A stretch of 64,000 nt of DNA from Roseiarcus sp963709655 (GTDB taxonomy: Bacteria > Pseudomonadota > Alphaproteobacteria > Rhizobiales > Beijerinckiaceae), in NCBI GenBank assembly GCA_963709655.1, contig CAVPXF010000025.1, positions 434,001 through 498,000 on the forward strand, given 5' to 3'. Of the stretch, positions 8,196-16,200 are shown one piece after another. The notes below the pieces were generated by a model, which ran no database searches, was not told where the DNA came from, and saw nothing but the letters and a program-made list of their open reading frames with translations. Each line of letters begins with the position of its first letter. Position 1 is the stretch's first letter. The translations under genes and the position numbers were made by a program.

Positions 8196-9122
8196 ATGGC
8201 TACCGGAACCCGCAAGCGCCGCCGCCCTTCACAGAAAGGACAGAAGGTCAGTAGCGTCCAGCCATTCACGGTTCGCGAATTTTTTGCCGAGTTTCCGGAT
8301 GACGACATTTGCCTGAAGCGCGTTATGGAAGTGCGCTATGGCCTATGCCACGTTTGCCGCAAGTGTGAGAAGGGCTCGACGTTTCACAAGCTCGCGGAAC
8401 GTCCCGCGTATTCATGCTCGCATTGCGGCGCTCACGTTCACCCGTGCGCCGGAACAATCTTTCAGGATACGCGCACGCCGCTTCAGACGTGGTTCTATGC
8501 CATCTATCTCTTTATCGCGACCCGTCATGGCGTAAGCGGCAAGGAGCTTCAGAGGACTCTTGGCGTCACGTACAAGACCGCTTGGCGCATCGGCCACCAA
8601 ATCCGCGACTTCATGGGCAAGGTGAACAGCTTCCAAAAGCTGAAAGGCCACGTCGAGATTGATGAGACCATTGTCGGTGGCCATCGCCCTATGTCTGAGA
8701 AGATGGACAACAAGTCGATCATCATGGGCATGAAAGAGTGCAGCGGCCGGATTGAAACCCGTATCATTCCCGACACGCGCAAGGATACGCTTCGCGGCGT
8801 CCTGCTGGATAGCGTCGAAAAGGGATCTACCGTCTCGACGGACGAATTGTCTGGCTACAACTTACTAAAGGGTGACGGCTGTGTTCACGGCGCGGTTGAC
8901 CACTCGCGCAAGGAATGGGCTTGGACGGACCATCAGACGGGGACGCGCTTCTCGACTAATGGCGCGGAGTTGTTCTGGCACCTGTTCAAGGCGTCCGTCG
9001 CCGGAACACATATCCATATCAGTCAGAAGCACCTTGATCGGTATCTTGGGGAGTTCTCGTTTCGGTCGAACCACCGCCAGATGCGGAACGCGATGTTCGA
9101 TCTTCTGATCGGCGCGCTTTGA
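8196..9122 (+). CDS. IS1595-type transposase
   Basis: A 308-residue DDE-type transposase with the layout of the IS1595 family. A zinc ribbon at about 51-77 (C51-x2-C54 and C74-x2-C77) precedes a helix-turn-helix (L-G-V-T-Y-K-T-A-W at about 122-130). The catalytic part has V-E-I-D-E (153-157) and V-S-T-D-E-L (213-218). N-G-A-E-L-F-W (255-261) and F-R-S-N-H-R follow. The length is normal and the frame is open, so it may be functional. Terminal inverted repeats and target duplications were not found. The downstream vapD unit overlaps its 3' end in antisense. Confidence 0.85.
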   Translation: MATGTRKRRRPSQKGQKVSSVQPFTVREFFAEFPDDDICLKRVMEVRYGLCHVCRKCEKGSTFHKLAERPAYSCSHCGAHVHPCAGTIFQDTRTPLQTWFYAIYLFIATRHGVSGKELQRTLGVTYKTAWRIGHQIRDFMGKVNSFQKLKGHVEIDETIVGGHRPMSEKMDNKSIIMGMKECSGRIETRIIPDTRKDTLRGVLLDSVEKGSTVSTDELSGYNLLKGDGCVHGAVDHSRKEWAWTDHQTGTRFSTNGAELFWHLFKASVAGTHIHISQKHLDRYLGEFSFRSNHRQMRNAMFDLLIGAL

Positions 9123-9252
9123 TTACGCGAACGGCCAATGCATCGAAGTCCGCGCGAATCACCGGGCCGATTCCACGTGCTTCCTCCTGCTGGATGAAGA
9201 CGTCAATCAGCCCAGTGCGTTGCACATCGGTTAGAGTTAAGTGGTCAGGCAC
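9019..9252 (-). CDS. Small hypothetical protein coupled to vapD
   Basis: A GTG at 9252 overlaps the last codons of the vapD-like gene (stop at 9247-9245), an arrangement that suggests translational coupling. The first ~45 residues (D-H-L-T-L-T-D-V-Q-R, then A-R-G-I-G-P-V-I-R-A-D-F-D) are protein-like. The rest, below about 9122, is antisense to the transposase C-terminus and is Ser/Thr/Gly-rich, so the native 3' end may have been replaced by insertion. No family recognised. Confidence 0.35.
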   Translation of the reverse strand: MPDHLTLTDVQRTGLIDVFIQQEEARGIGPVIRADFDALAVRVIKARRSEDRTSRSASGGGSTETRTPQDTDQGASD

Positions 9253-9637
9253 TTTCTTCGCCGGGACCGTCAAGACGCAAGCGGTTGTTGATCGCGGGCA
9301 TCAGGTCATTGTCCTCATCGACTCGCAACATGCGCAGGTCACGAACGACCTGAGCAAACCACGCAAACCGACGGTCAGCCTCTTGAACCGCCATGACGCA
9401 ATGGACAGCGTCCGAGTTATCATCGCCGAAGAAGACGCTTCCCTGTACACGGGTGAAGCCAAATTCGGCAAACACGGACGCGATCCTTGGGTAGCAGTTA
9501 CGCCAATTTGTTGGGCCGCAGACCCTCTCGGCGGCGGTTGTGTCCAGGTCGAAAGCAATTGCGTACACTCTTGTGGCCTTTCGCTTGATGCTAGGGCGCG
9601 GAGTTGGCTTCCGGCCACGCATCGGAATGACAGTCAT
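9245..9637 (-). CDS. vapD: VapD-family endoribonuclease
   Basis: A 130-residue protein like VapD, a Cas2-fold endoribonuclease found on plasmids and in toxin-antitoxin settings. Matching parts in order: V-Y-A-I-A-F-D-L (about 23-30), a helix ending F-A-E-F-G-F-T-R-V-Q-G-S-V-F (57-70), and F-A-W-F-A-Q-V-V-R-D-L-R-M-L-R-V (about 94-109), which parallels the A-W-F-P-Q-S-V-R-D-I-R segment of Haemophilus VapD. The D in A-F-D-L is the conserved acidic residue. The ATG at 9637 follows GGGAGG at a good distance. The N-terminus carries about 20 extra basic residues. No classic VapX-like partner was seen, although the small coupled ORF downstream is a candidate. Confidence 0.75.
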   Translation of the reverse strand: MTVIPMRGRKPTPRPSIKRKATRVYAIAFDLDTTAAERVCGPTNWRNCYPRIASVFAEFGFTRVQGSVFFGDDNSDAVHCVMAVQEADRRFAWFAQVVRDLRMLRVDEDNDLMPAINNRLRLDGPGEESA

Positions 9638-9659
9638 AAATCCGCCTCCCACAGAGCGA

Positions 9660-9775
9660 TTTGCCCTATAGGGTATAGACGAATCCGCCGGAATTTGCTA
9701 CTGAAAACCGAAGCCGGCCCCGTAGAAGGGGCCGGCCCGGCAGCCTAGCTTATAAGGCGGTTTGCCACATAGGGT
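9660..9775. repeat. Pair of TTTGCCnnATAGGGT direct repeats
   Basis: A 15-base motif occurs at 9660-9674 and again at 9761-9775. On the minus strand it reads ACCCTATnnGGCAAAyCGC. The first copy is 23 bases upstream of the vapD start; the second is just before the end of the 9786 gene's downstream region. They may be operators or element ends. Confidence 0.5.
9713..9736. terminator. GC hairpin between vapD and the coiled-coil gene
   Basis: GCCGGCCCC (9713-9721) pairs perfectly with GGGGCCGGC (9728-9736). On the minus strand the stem is followed by TTCGGTTTT, so it could end the transcript of the 9786-10322 gene before vapD. The U-tract is weak. Confidence 0.5.
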
Positions 9776-9785
9776 TTCTCTCTTT

Positions 9786-10322
9786 CTACCCGGAGGGGAT
9801 GGGACTAGAGTTGCCTGAAGCCGATTCTGGTGGTTGGACACCTTTATCGGCAGCGTCTGAGCCGACAGCGTTTCCGCTGGTCGGCTCATTCTCTTTGTGG
9901 GCGCTGGAGCCCTCTGATTCCGCCCGCGTCCACCCTCGCCTACCGTGGGCAGTGAGCCTAGAACTGCGGGCGAGGATCGCGGATAGGGCGTTTACCTTAT
10001 TGGTTCCCCGGACCTCCATGCCAGATCGCTCAAGCCTTTCTATGAGATCACGAGTTATGACGGGCGCACCTTTGGCATCCGGTAGAAGGGTCAGCGATTT
10101 TTCAACAATCGCGTTTCCGTAAGCCCCAAACTTATCAATTCTCAGCACATGGCTGCGATGCTCCGTCAAGAATGAGGATGGGTCGAGCGGCTTGGCGCGG
10201 ATAGGAGAAGGTGCGGCGGCCTCATTCCCAGTCCCACGGTAAACTGCCAGCATGCGGCGAACGGCCTCCAGCTTGGCTTGGAGGGCGCGCTCTTCCTCTA
10301 GGAGCGTGGCTATAAGGTCCAT
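9786..10322 (-). CDS. Hypothetical protein with coiled coil and winged-helix-like segment
   Basis: A 178-residue protein from the ATG at 10322, which has a GGGGA site nearby. Residues 1-30 form a short coiled coil (L-L-E-E-E-R-A-L-Q-A-K-L). Residues about 55-130 resemble a small winged-helix: A-Y-G-N-A-I-V-E-K-S, then G-A-P-V-I-T-R-D-L-I-E-R-L and N-K-V-N-A-L-S-A-I-L-A-R, ending G-R-R-G-W-T. Proteins of this pattern are common in phage and island DNA. The last 45 residues are low-complexity Ser/Glu/Pro. It is transcribed toward vapD. No function assigned. Confidence 0.6.
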   Translation of the reverse strand: MDLIATLLEEERALQAKLEAVRRMLAVYRGTGNEAAAPSPIRAKPLDPSSFLTEHRSHVLRIDKFGAYGNAIVEKSLTLLPDAKGAPVITRDLIERLERSGMEVRGTNKVNALSAILARSSRLTAHGRRGWTRAESEGSSAHKENEPTSGNAVGSDAADKGVQPPESASGNSSPIPSG

Positions 10323-10454
10323 AGGCCGAAATCCCCGTGATCTGCAAACCATATCACATCGCAAGGTCGGCGCCTAGATCATCCGCGCCACGTTCCCATC
10401 CGGATGGGAACACAAGAGTTCGACAGATTGAGCCTGATCGTTTACGTTATCTGT

Positions 10455-10541
10455 GGCGCGATGCCGGACCGGTAACGGGCACCTCTTGAAAAGGATGGCC
10501 GGGCGTGAAGCCCCGAGTGGGTTCGATTCCCACTCGCGCCT
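10455..10541 (+). tRNA. tRNA-Ser-like sequence, anticodon TGA
   Basis: An 87-base cloverleaf with a long variable arm, as in serine tRNAs. The acceptor is GGCGCGA (10455-10461) with TCGCGCC (10534-10540). The T-arm is GTGGG-TTCGATT-CCCAC (10517-10533). The variable arm stem is GGGC/GCCC (10501-10513), and the anticodon loop CTTGAAA (10485-10491) has anticodon TGA. The anticodon stem CACCT pairs with AGG-TG only if A10495 is bulged out. The D-arm is short, the discriminator is T rather than G, and CCA is not encoded. It may be a degenerate or island-borne tRNA, or carry a one-base assembly insertion. Confidence 0.55.
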
Positions 10542-11137
10542 CTCACGCCAAAACCCAGTGTCCGCGTTGCAGACTGGATAGGGCTTCTTTATAATAAAAC
10601 TGTCAGATGTTCGGTCAGGCTTCACCGGCCTAACAAGGCTGCTGATCGAATGTGAAGGCGAGCGGTGGAGAGATCTGCCGGGTTGGGGTTGCGCCCCAAC
10701 TGGAGGCGCGAGCCGTCAAAATAGGGCCTCGGTCGTAATCGGCTGAGGCCTTTTTCTATTGCCAAATCGTCACCCGGCCTGTCACGCGCCGAAGGCATAC
10801 CGATAGCGCGTACCTGCGTCAACGGGATAATCCCCAAAGGGAAGGCCGGCTTACCTGCCCACTTGCGACATTCGCGGTCTCGATCTTGAACGGCGGCAAT
10901 ACGTCGATTCCCGCCGTACAGCTTGCTTCGGACGAATGTGCGCGGTTTGGACGGATGGCGGCATCGGCGTTGAGCGCCCGCTTCCTGCGCGTCGGGCGAC
11001 CTCGCCTGACCGGGTCCAGTCCCTCGTTCTCCGCCGCCAGACGGTTGAGAACAGAAAAAGAACATTTTCTTCCCAAAAGCAGAAGCCAGCGCTATCATCG
11101 TGTTTTCGACCCAAAGCGAGTTGAGAGGCGAGGCGGC
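10542..11137. other. Intergenic region with a double hairpin
   Basis: About 600 bases without a supported gene. It contains a hairpin at 10682-10700 (GTTGGGG/CCCCAAC) followed by the U-tailed hairpin at 10725-10755. Together these could be the 3' half of a small RNA that starts after the tRNA-like sequence. Confidence 0.4.
10725..10755 (+). terminator. Rho-independent terminator
   Basis: GGCCTC (10725-10730) pairs with GAGGCC (10745-10750) and is followed by TTTTT. It lies 185 bases after the tRNA-like sequence and would end transcription from it or from a small RNA. Confidence 0.6.
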
Positions 11138-11680
11138 ATGGACGCGAGAGTTGAAACGGCGCGGGCGCCGAAGCGGCAGCCCGGGGGCAGGCTGTTGAGG
11201 CGGCGGCGGATTCTGGCCAGGATGCGCGAGGGCTGGGCCTATGAGGAGATCGCGCGCGCGGAGAGCGTGACGGTCGACCGGATCCGCAAGATCGTCGCCA
11301 AGTTCTTGTCGAAGCGGGTGATCGACGACGATTTCGATCACGCCCGCGTCCAGCTCGCCCGCCTGGAGGCGGCCCTCCAGGCGGCGGGCGAGGCGGTCGC
11401 GGGCGGCGACATCAAGGCGATCGTGCCGTACCTGCGCGTGCTCGATCGGCTCGACCGCTACCGGGTCGCGGCGGCGGCGCGACGCGAGTCGGACGGGGTG
11501 TACCGGAAGAAGCTCATCGACAAGCTCAACCAGGCGGCCGCGGCGATCGACGAAGAGAAGTTCGAGAAGGAGCGCGAAGCCCGCCTCAAGGAGGCGCTCG
11601 CCGACAGTTCGATCGGCGAGGAGGACGGCTACGCCTCGGAGGATGCGCGTTTTTTCCTGAACTTCGGCGTAAGCGCTTGA
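11138..11680 (+). CDS. Small helix-turn-helix protein, hypothetical
   Basis: A 180-residue basic protein. I start at the ATG at 11138 because a GAGGCGAGGCGG stretch precedes it and the sequence upstream in this frame is not protein-like. Residues about 22-60 form a likely helix-turn-helix: I-L-A-R-M-R-E-G-W-A-Y-E-E-I-A-R-A-E, then V-T-V-D-R-I-R-K-I-V. A long helix follows (L-A-R-L-E-A-A-L-Q-A-A-G-E-A-V), then a charged region with many Lys/Glu. The layout resembles terminase small subunits or phage DNA-binding proteins, but no close family can be named. Confidence 0.6.
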   Translation: MDARVETARAPKRQPGGRLLRRRRILARMREGWAYEEIARAESVTVDRIRKIVAKFLSKRVIDDDFDHARVQLARLEAALQAAGEAVAGGDIKAIVPYLRVLDRLDRYRVAAAARRESDGVYRKKLIDKLNQAAAAIDEEKFEKEREARLKEALADSSIGEEDGYASEDARFFLNFGVSA

Positions 11681-11720
11681 GAACGCTCAAAACACGGGTG
11701 GATAAGGGGCCCGAAAACCC

Positions 11721-11797
11721 TGCTGAACGCGTGCTGAACGCATGCTGAACGGCGCCGAACGCGTGCTGAACGGCGCTGAACGCGTGCTGAACGCATG
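11721..11797. repeat. Tandem 11-base repeat TGCTGAACGCR
   Basis: Seven degenerate copies of TGCTGAACGC(G/A) follow each other after the helix-turn-helix gene. There are no spacers, so this is not a CRISPR array. It could be a replication-slippage tract or a protein-binding array. Confidence 0.7.
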
Positions 11798-11813
11798 CGA
11801 AATCCTGATCGAA

Positions 11814-11838
11814 TCGCGCCGAAGACCCTCATCCGGCC
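11814..11838. repeat. Interspersed intergenic repeat, copy A
   Basis: A 25-base core beginning TCGCGCCGAAGACCCTCATC is found again, inverted, at 57649-57673. The core overlaps the 3' end and stop codon of the DUF1275 gene. Each copy has a different GC-rich palindromic neighbour. Confidence 0.75.
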
Positions 11839-12551
11839 GGCTGTCGCCGGCCACCCCCGGGTCTTGGCCCGGGGGCAGGCTCTTCCCCCCGAGGCCCCCT
11901 CGCCCCGGTCGCCGCCGCCAGCAGCGCAGCAGCGATGGCCGGCAGGGTGAGCGCATGGACGCCGAGTGTCTCGTAAGCCACGGCGCCCGTCGCGCCGCCC
12001 GCGACAATCGCGGCCCACAACGCCAGATAGGGCCAGGGCGCCGTGGCCGGCCCCGATCCGGTCAGCGCATCGGCGAGCGCCTCGCCGAAATGGACCAGCG
12101 CGCCGGTGACGTAGGTGAGGCCCGTCTTAATGCGCCCCGCCGTATGAATGCCGTTCTGCGCCCCCATGGCGACGGCCATCAGCGCGCCCGCGGCCAGCGC
12201 CGGCAGGTGGCCCCAGCCGGCGAGCGCGAGAAGGGCCGCCTCCAACGCCAGGATCGCCGGGCGGCGCCAGGGTCCGGCGGCGCTCGCCATCAGCCGCCCG
12301 ACGACGACGCCGACTGCGAACAGGCAGACGATCATCCCGGCCGGGGCGGCCCCGGACCAGAGCGCCTCACCCGTGCGGATCGCGAACTGCGTCGAGTTCC
12401 CGCTCATGAACGATACGAACAGGCCGCCGAGGATCAGAAAGCCGATCGCATCGACGAATCCGGCGAGGGCGAGCATAAAGATCGCCAGCGCCAGGTCGTC
12501 GCGGTCTTCCGGACTCACGCGCTCATCCTTCCGCGCCGGGTCCAGGGTCAT
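11829..12551 (-). CDS. DUF1275 (YoaK-type) membrane protein
   Basis: A 240-residue integral membrane protein of the DUF1275/YoaK family with about six helices. The family signature is clear: F-M-L-A-L-A-G-F-V-D-A-I-G-F-L near residue 25, F-V-S-F-M-S-G-N-S-T at 45-54, A-M-G-A-Q-N-G-I-H at about 127-135 and L-T-Y-V-T-G-A-L-V at about 144-152. The function of the family is unknown; a transporter is possible. The ATG is at 12551. The last residues (G-G-G-R-R-Q-P-A-G) and the stop codon are encoded by the interspersed repeat at 11814-11838, so the native C-terminus has probably been replaced. Confidence 0.85.
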   Translation of the reverse strand: MTLDPARKDERVSPEDRDDLALAIFMLALAGFVDAIGFLILGGLFVSFMSGNSTQFAIRTGEALWSGAAPAGMIVCLFAVGVVVGRLMASAAGPWRRPAILALEAALLALAGWGHLPALAAGALMAVAMGAQNGIHTAGRIKTGLTYVTGALVHFGEALADALTGSGPATAPWPYLALWAAIVAGGATGAVAYETLGVHALTLPAIAAALLAAATGARGPRGEEPAPGPRPGGGRRQPAG

Positions 12552-12671
12552 CGCCGCGCGCGCTTTTCAGATCGCGGCCGAAGCCCCCGTCCTGACCCGC
12601 GAGCCTTAATCGGACTCCGGCGGAGCGCCAAGAGCCCTTCGGCGCCGGCTCGACCTCCTTCCGCCGCATCC

Positions 12672-12729
12672 CGCGCTCGCCGAGCGCGGCTACAAGGAGC
12701 ATCCCGTATCGCCGCGCTCGCCGAGCGCG
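12672..12729. repeat. Two identical 17-base hairpins
   Basis: CGCGCTC-GCC-GAGCGCG occurs at 12672-12688 and 12713-12729, just downstream of the hypothetical gene that ends at 12735. Tandem identical stems suggest a transcription end or RNA-stability element. Confidence 0.55.
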
Positions 12730-12734
12730 AAAAG

Positions 12735-13163
12735 CTAGAGCTGGATCAGCAGCCCGGACCCGACGGACGGTTTTGCGTTCGGCTTGGGCAGGCGTAAGGC
12801 GCCGCCGATCGCGTCGTGACAAATGGCCAACGATTGCCTGTCGGCGCCCGCCAGCGCATCGAGATCGCCGTTCATCAGCGCCGCAATCAGCGCGGCGCCT
12901 CGGGCGTCGCAGCAATGCATAACCGCCTCTTGGTTGCGATCCTGGTCAACGACAACCCAATCGCCGCCCACGCCCGGGCAAGTCAAATACCGCAAGAAAC
13001 ATGTCATGTGGTAAGCCCCCAAACTGCATGCAACCGCCCGGTCGTATCCCCCGACCGCGTCGGCAATAATTTTGACACGTTGCTTAAAAGTCAAGAAAAA
13101 TTCTTTAGTTAACTCTGTTAGTTCCGCATATTTGGCGTCGCCTCCGACAACGATGCATCGCAC
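12735..13163 (-). CDS. Hypothetical protein, AT-richer than neighbours
   Basis: A 142-residue frame with a balanced, protein-like composition and visibly lower GC between about 12900 and 13160. It starts with GTG at 13163 (M-R-C-I-V-V-G-G-D-A). It contains A-V-A-C-S-L-G-A-Y-H-M-T-C-F and several Cys and Asp residues but no motif I recognise. It lies 50 bases after the end of the NRPS-like gene on the same strand and could be co-transcribed. Two hairpins follow its stop. No function is proposed. Confidence 0.5.
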   Translation of the reverse strand: MRCIVVGGDAKYAELTELTKEFFLTFKQRVKIIADAVGGYDRAVACSLGAYHMTCFLRYLTCPGVGGDWVVVDQDRNQEAVMHCCDARGAALIAALMNGDLDALAGADRQSLAICHDAIGGALRLPKPNAKPSVGSGLLIQL

Positions 13164-13212
13164 TCCGGCGCTGCGGTCAGTGACTCCGGAAGCCGGCGCC
13201 GCCGCGGCGCCG

Positions 13213-16200
13213 TCAACGCGCCGCGTCCGCCCTCTGACGCACGAGCCTGGCGGGGTTGCCCCGCCAGCGCGAGCCGGCCGGGGTGATCTCGCCCTTCATC
13301 AGGAAGGAGTCGGAGTCGAGATGGGTGGCTTCGCCCATCGTCACGCCGTAATGAACGAGGCATCCCACGCCGACCGACGAGTCGGCCCCGATGCGGACGG
13401 TGTCCGACTTGAACACGCCCTCTTCGAGCGAGTGGGCCTGCACAAGGGCGTTCTCGTTGAGGTTGGCCTCGTCGCCGATCTCGACCAGCGTGCGCTCCGA
13501 CAAAATGCAGCCATCGTCGAACACCCGTTTGCCGACCTTGACCCCGAGCAGGCGGGAGACGGCGTTGCGCATCGGCGTTCCGGCGAAGGCCGACGAGAGC
13601 GGCGAGTCGCTCAGCTTCCAATGCCGCTCGACCCGCCAGAACGCTGGATCATAGGCTGTCGCGATCTCGGGCGTCAGGCGCCCGAACCCGAGCGAGGCCC
13701 GCTCGACCAGGATGAAGACGGCGATCGACAGCAGGACGACCAGGCCCGCCGCCGCGATCATCGGCGGCGCGTCGTTGACGCCGTAGACCGCCGCCGTCCA
13801 GGCGAACAGGTAGACGGCCAGGAACACGATCAGCCAACGCGAGGCGATCAGGCCCAGCATCGAGGCGAGGTTGAACCAGGTCTTGCGGACGAGGCGGCGC
13901 TTGCGCTCTTGCGGGCCGATGGCGGCCAGCATCTCGAGGTCGCGCCCGGATGCGCGCGGGATCTCGAAGGCGGGCGAGCCGAGCAGGCCGACGTTCTCGC
14001 GCACGGGCCCATCGATCGGCGCCATGACCTTGGAGGCGAACAACACGTTGTCGCCGGTGCGGGCGCCGGGCGGCACGTAGATCATGGTGCCGAGGAAGTT
14101 GTTCTCGCCGATGCGGCATTGGCCAAGCCGGAAGGCGCGGCTCGACATCGTCAGGGCGCCGAGCCACAGGCCGTCGGAGGCCACCGTGTTCGCGCCGACC
14201 GAGCAGAGGAACGGATTGTCCTGACCCTGCTCGCTGCCGAAGTTCGAGCCCGTCTCGACGCCGAGGCCGAGCTTCCAGCCGACCCAGCGCAGGTAAGAAT
14301 TCGATGAAGATCGAGTCGCCGAACATCAGGTTGAAGAATCGCGAGTTGCTGGCGCTCTCGACGATCTGCTGCATGCCGTGGCGGAAGCCGTAAAGCGGAT
14401 AGACCTTGCCTTCGTTGAGCAACAGGTTGGCGAGCCGCGGAACGGCGAAGATGGCGAGAAGCCCCACGATGAGCGCGCCGATCGTCACGGCCAAGGCCGT
14501 CCCCGCCGCCAACGGCAGCACGGCGAAGGTCGCGTCCCAGGGCTTGAGCGCCAGCGCGTCGTCGCCTTCGGTCAGCGCCCCCATGAGATAGAAGATGATC
14601 CCGTCGGCGAGCGCGCCCGCCACCGAAATGACGAAGGCGAGCCGCGTCGCCGTGAACAAAGCGCGCCGGAGCGGCCGCGCCGGCGCCTCGTCGGCGAGGC
14701 GGAAGTTGGTCGTCGTCTCCTCGGCGGGCGAGCCGGCGTAGCGCTTGCCGTCGGGCACGCGATGGCCGCGCTGCAACGACGAGGCATGGCCGAGCTGGCC
14801 GAAGTCGCCGATCGCAGAGCCGATCTCGAGCAGGCTCTGCTCGCCGACATAGGCGTTGCGACCGATGCGGATCGCATCGAAATGGATGCGGTTGCCGTAG
14901 GCCGCATAGCCCGGCATGAGCGCGCCGCGGGTGACGAGCGCGTCCTCGCCCACCTCGAAAAGGTCCGCCGTGACCGCCGGCACAAGGCGCGAGACGATCA
15001 CCGCGTTGGCGCCGATCTTCGCGCCGAGCAGCCGCAGATAGAGATTGTAGAGCGGCGTGCCGGCAAAGGCCAAGGCGGGGGCCGAGCGCACCAGAGTTTT
15101 AGCGGCCCAGAAACGGAAGTAGCGCGCGCTCCAGAGCGGAATCGCCCCCGCGCGCACGCGGCCGACGAGCAGCCACTTGCCGAGGATGGCGAGGGCGTTG
15201 TGGCCGACGAACCACAGGATCGCGACAGCGAGCGCGCGGCCGTAGAGCGAGACCGGCAAGTCGACGGCCTCATAGACCCAATTGAACGCGGCCTGGACGG
15301 CGGCGACCGCGAGGGCCCCGAAGACCGCATAAAACGCCGTCTGCGCCGCGCCGCAGACGTAATAGGCGAAGTTCGACGGACGATATGCGGGGCCGACGTC
15401 GAGCTCTTCCGTCTCGGCCGGCCGTTCGGCGTCGAGCGCGCGGGCAAGCCTGCGGATCGTCGGGTTGGCATAGACGTCGCGCATGGCGACCTGCAGCGAC
15501 GGATCGAGCTGGCGGGCGCGCGCGCAAAAGCGCGCCATGAGGAGCGAGTGCGCGCCGTATTCGGTAAAGATGTCGGCGTCGATCGACACCGCCTCGAGGC
15601 CCAGCACGCCCTGGAGCGCCTGGCAAAGGTCGCGCTCGGTCTCGGTCTCGGGCGGAATGACGGCGCCGTTGAGCCGGAGCCGGGCCGACTTCGGGGCCGG
15701 TAGGAGCTTGCGGTCGGCCTTGTTGCTGACCAGCGTCGGAATGAACAGCAGGCGTTCGAGATAGGCCGGCGTCATGTAGGCCGGCAGGCGCGCGCGCATG
15801 TGGGCGACGATCGACGCTGGGTCCGGCGCGGCCGCGCCGTGTTTGACCGAATAATAGGCGACGAGTTCCGGCGCGCCGGGCTCCGGCTCGAAGGTCGCCG
15901 CGACCACCTGGGCGATCTCCGCAATCTCGATGAGGACCGACTCGATCTCGGTGAGTTCGATGCGATAGCCACGCAGCTTGATCTGCGTGTCGACGCGGCC
16001 GAGATACTCGATCTCGCCATCCTCGGTCACGCGGCCGAGGTCGCCGGTGCGATAAATGCGGCCCGACGGATTGTTCGGCAGGGCGAGGAAGTCCTTGATG
16101 AACTTTGTCTCCGTGAGCTCCGGCCGATTGAGATAGCCCTCGGCGACGCCGACGCCGGCAATGCCGATCTCGCCCGGCTCGCCGCTGACGACCGCCATGT

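Noticed and set aside
8131..9775. Complete IS1595 element with vapD as proven passenger
   Set aside because: No matching terminal inverted repeats or target duplication could be found, so only the association is reported.
10374..10625. 83-codon minus-strand frame with W-E-S-N-P-L
   Set aside because: This is the usual false translation of the antisense of a serine tRNA; it supports the tRNA-like call instead.
11721..11797. CRISPR array
   Set aside because: Units are 11 bases, directly joined and degenerate, with no spacers and no cas genes.
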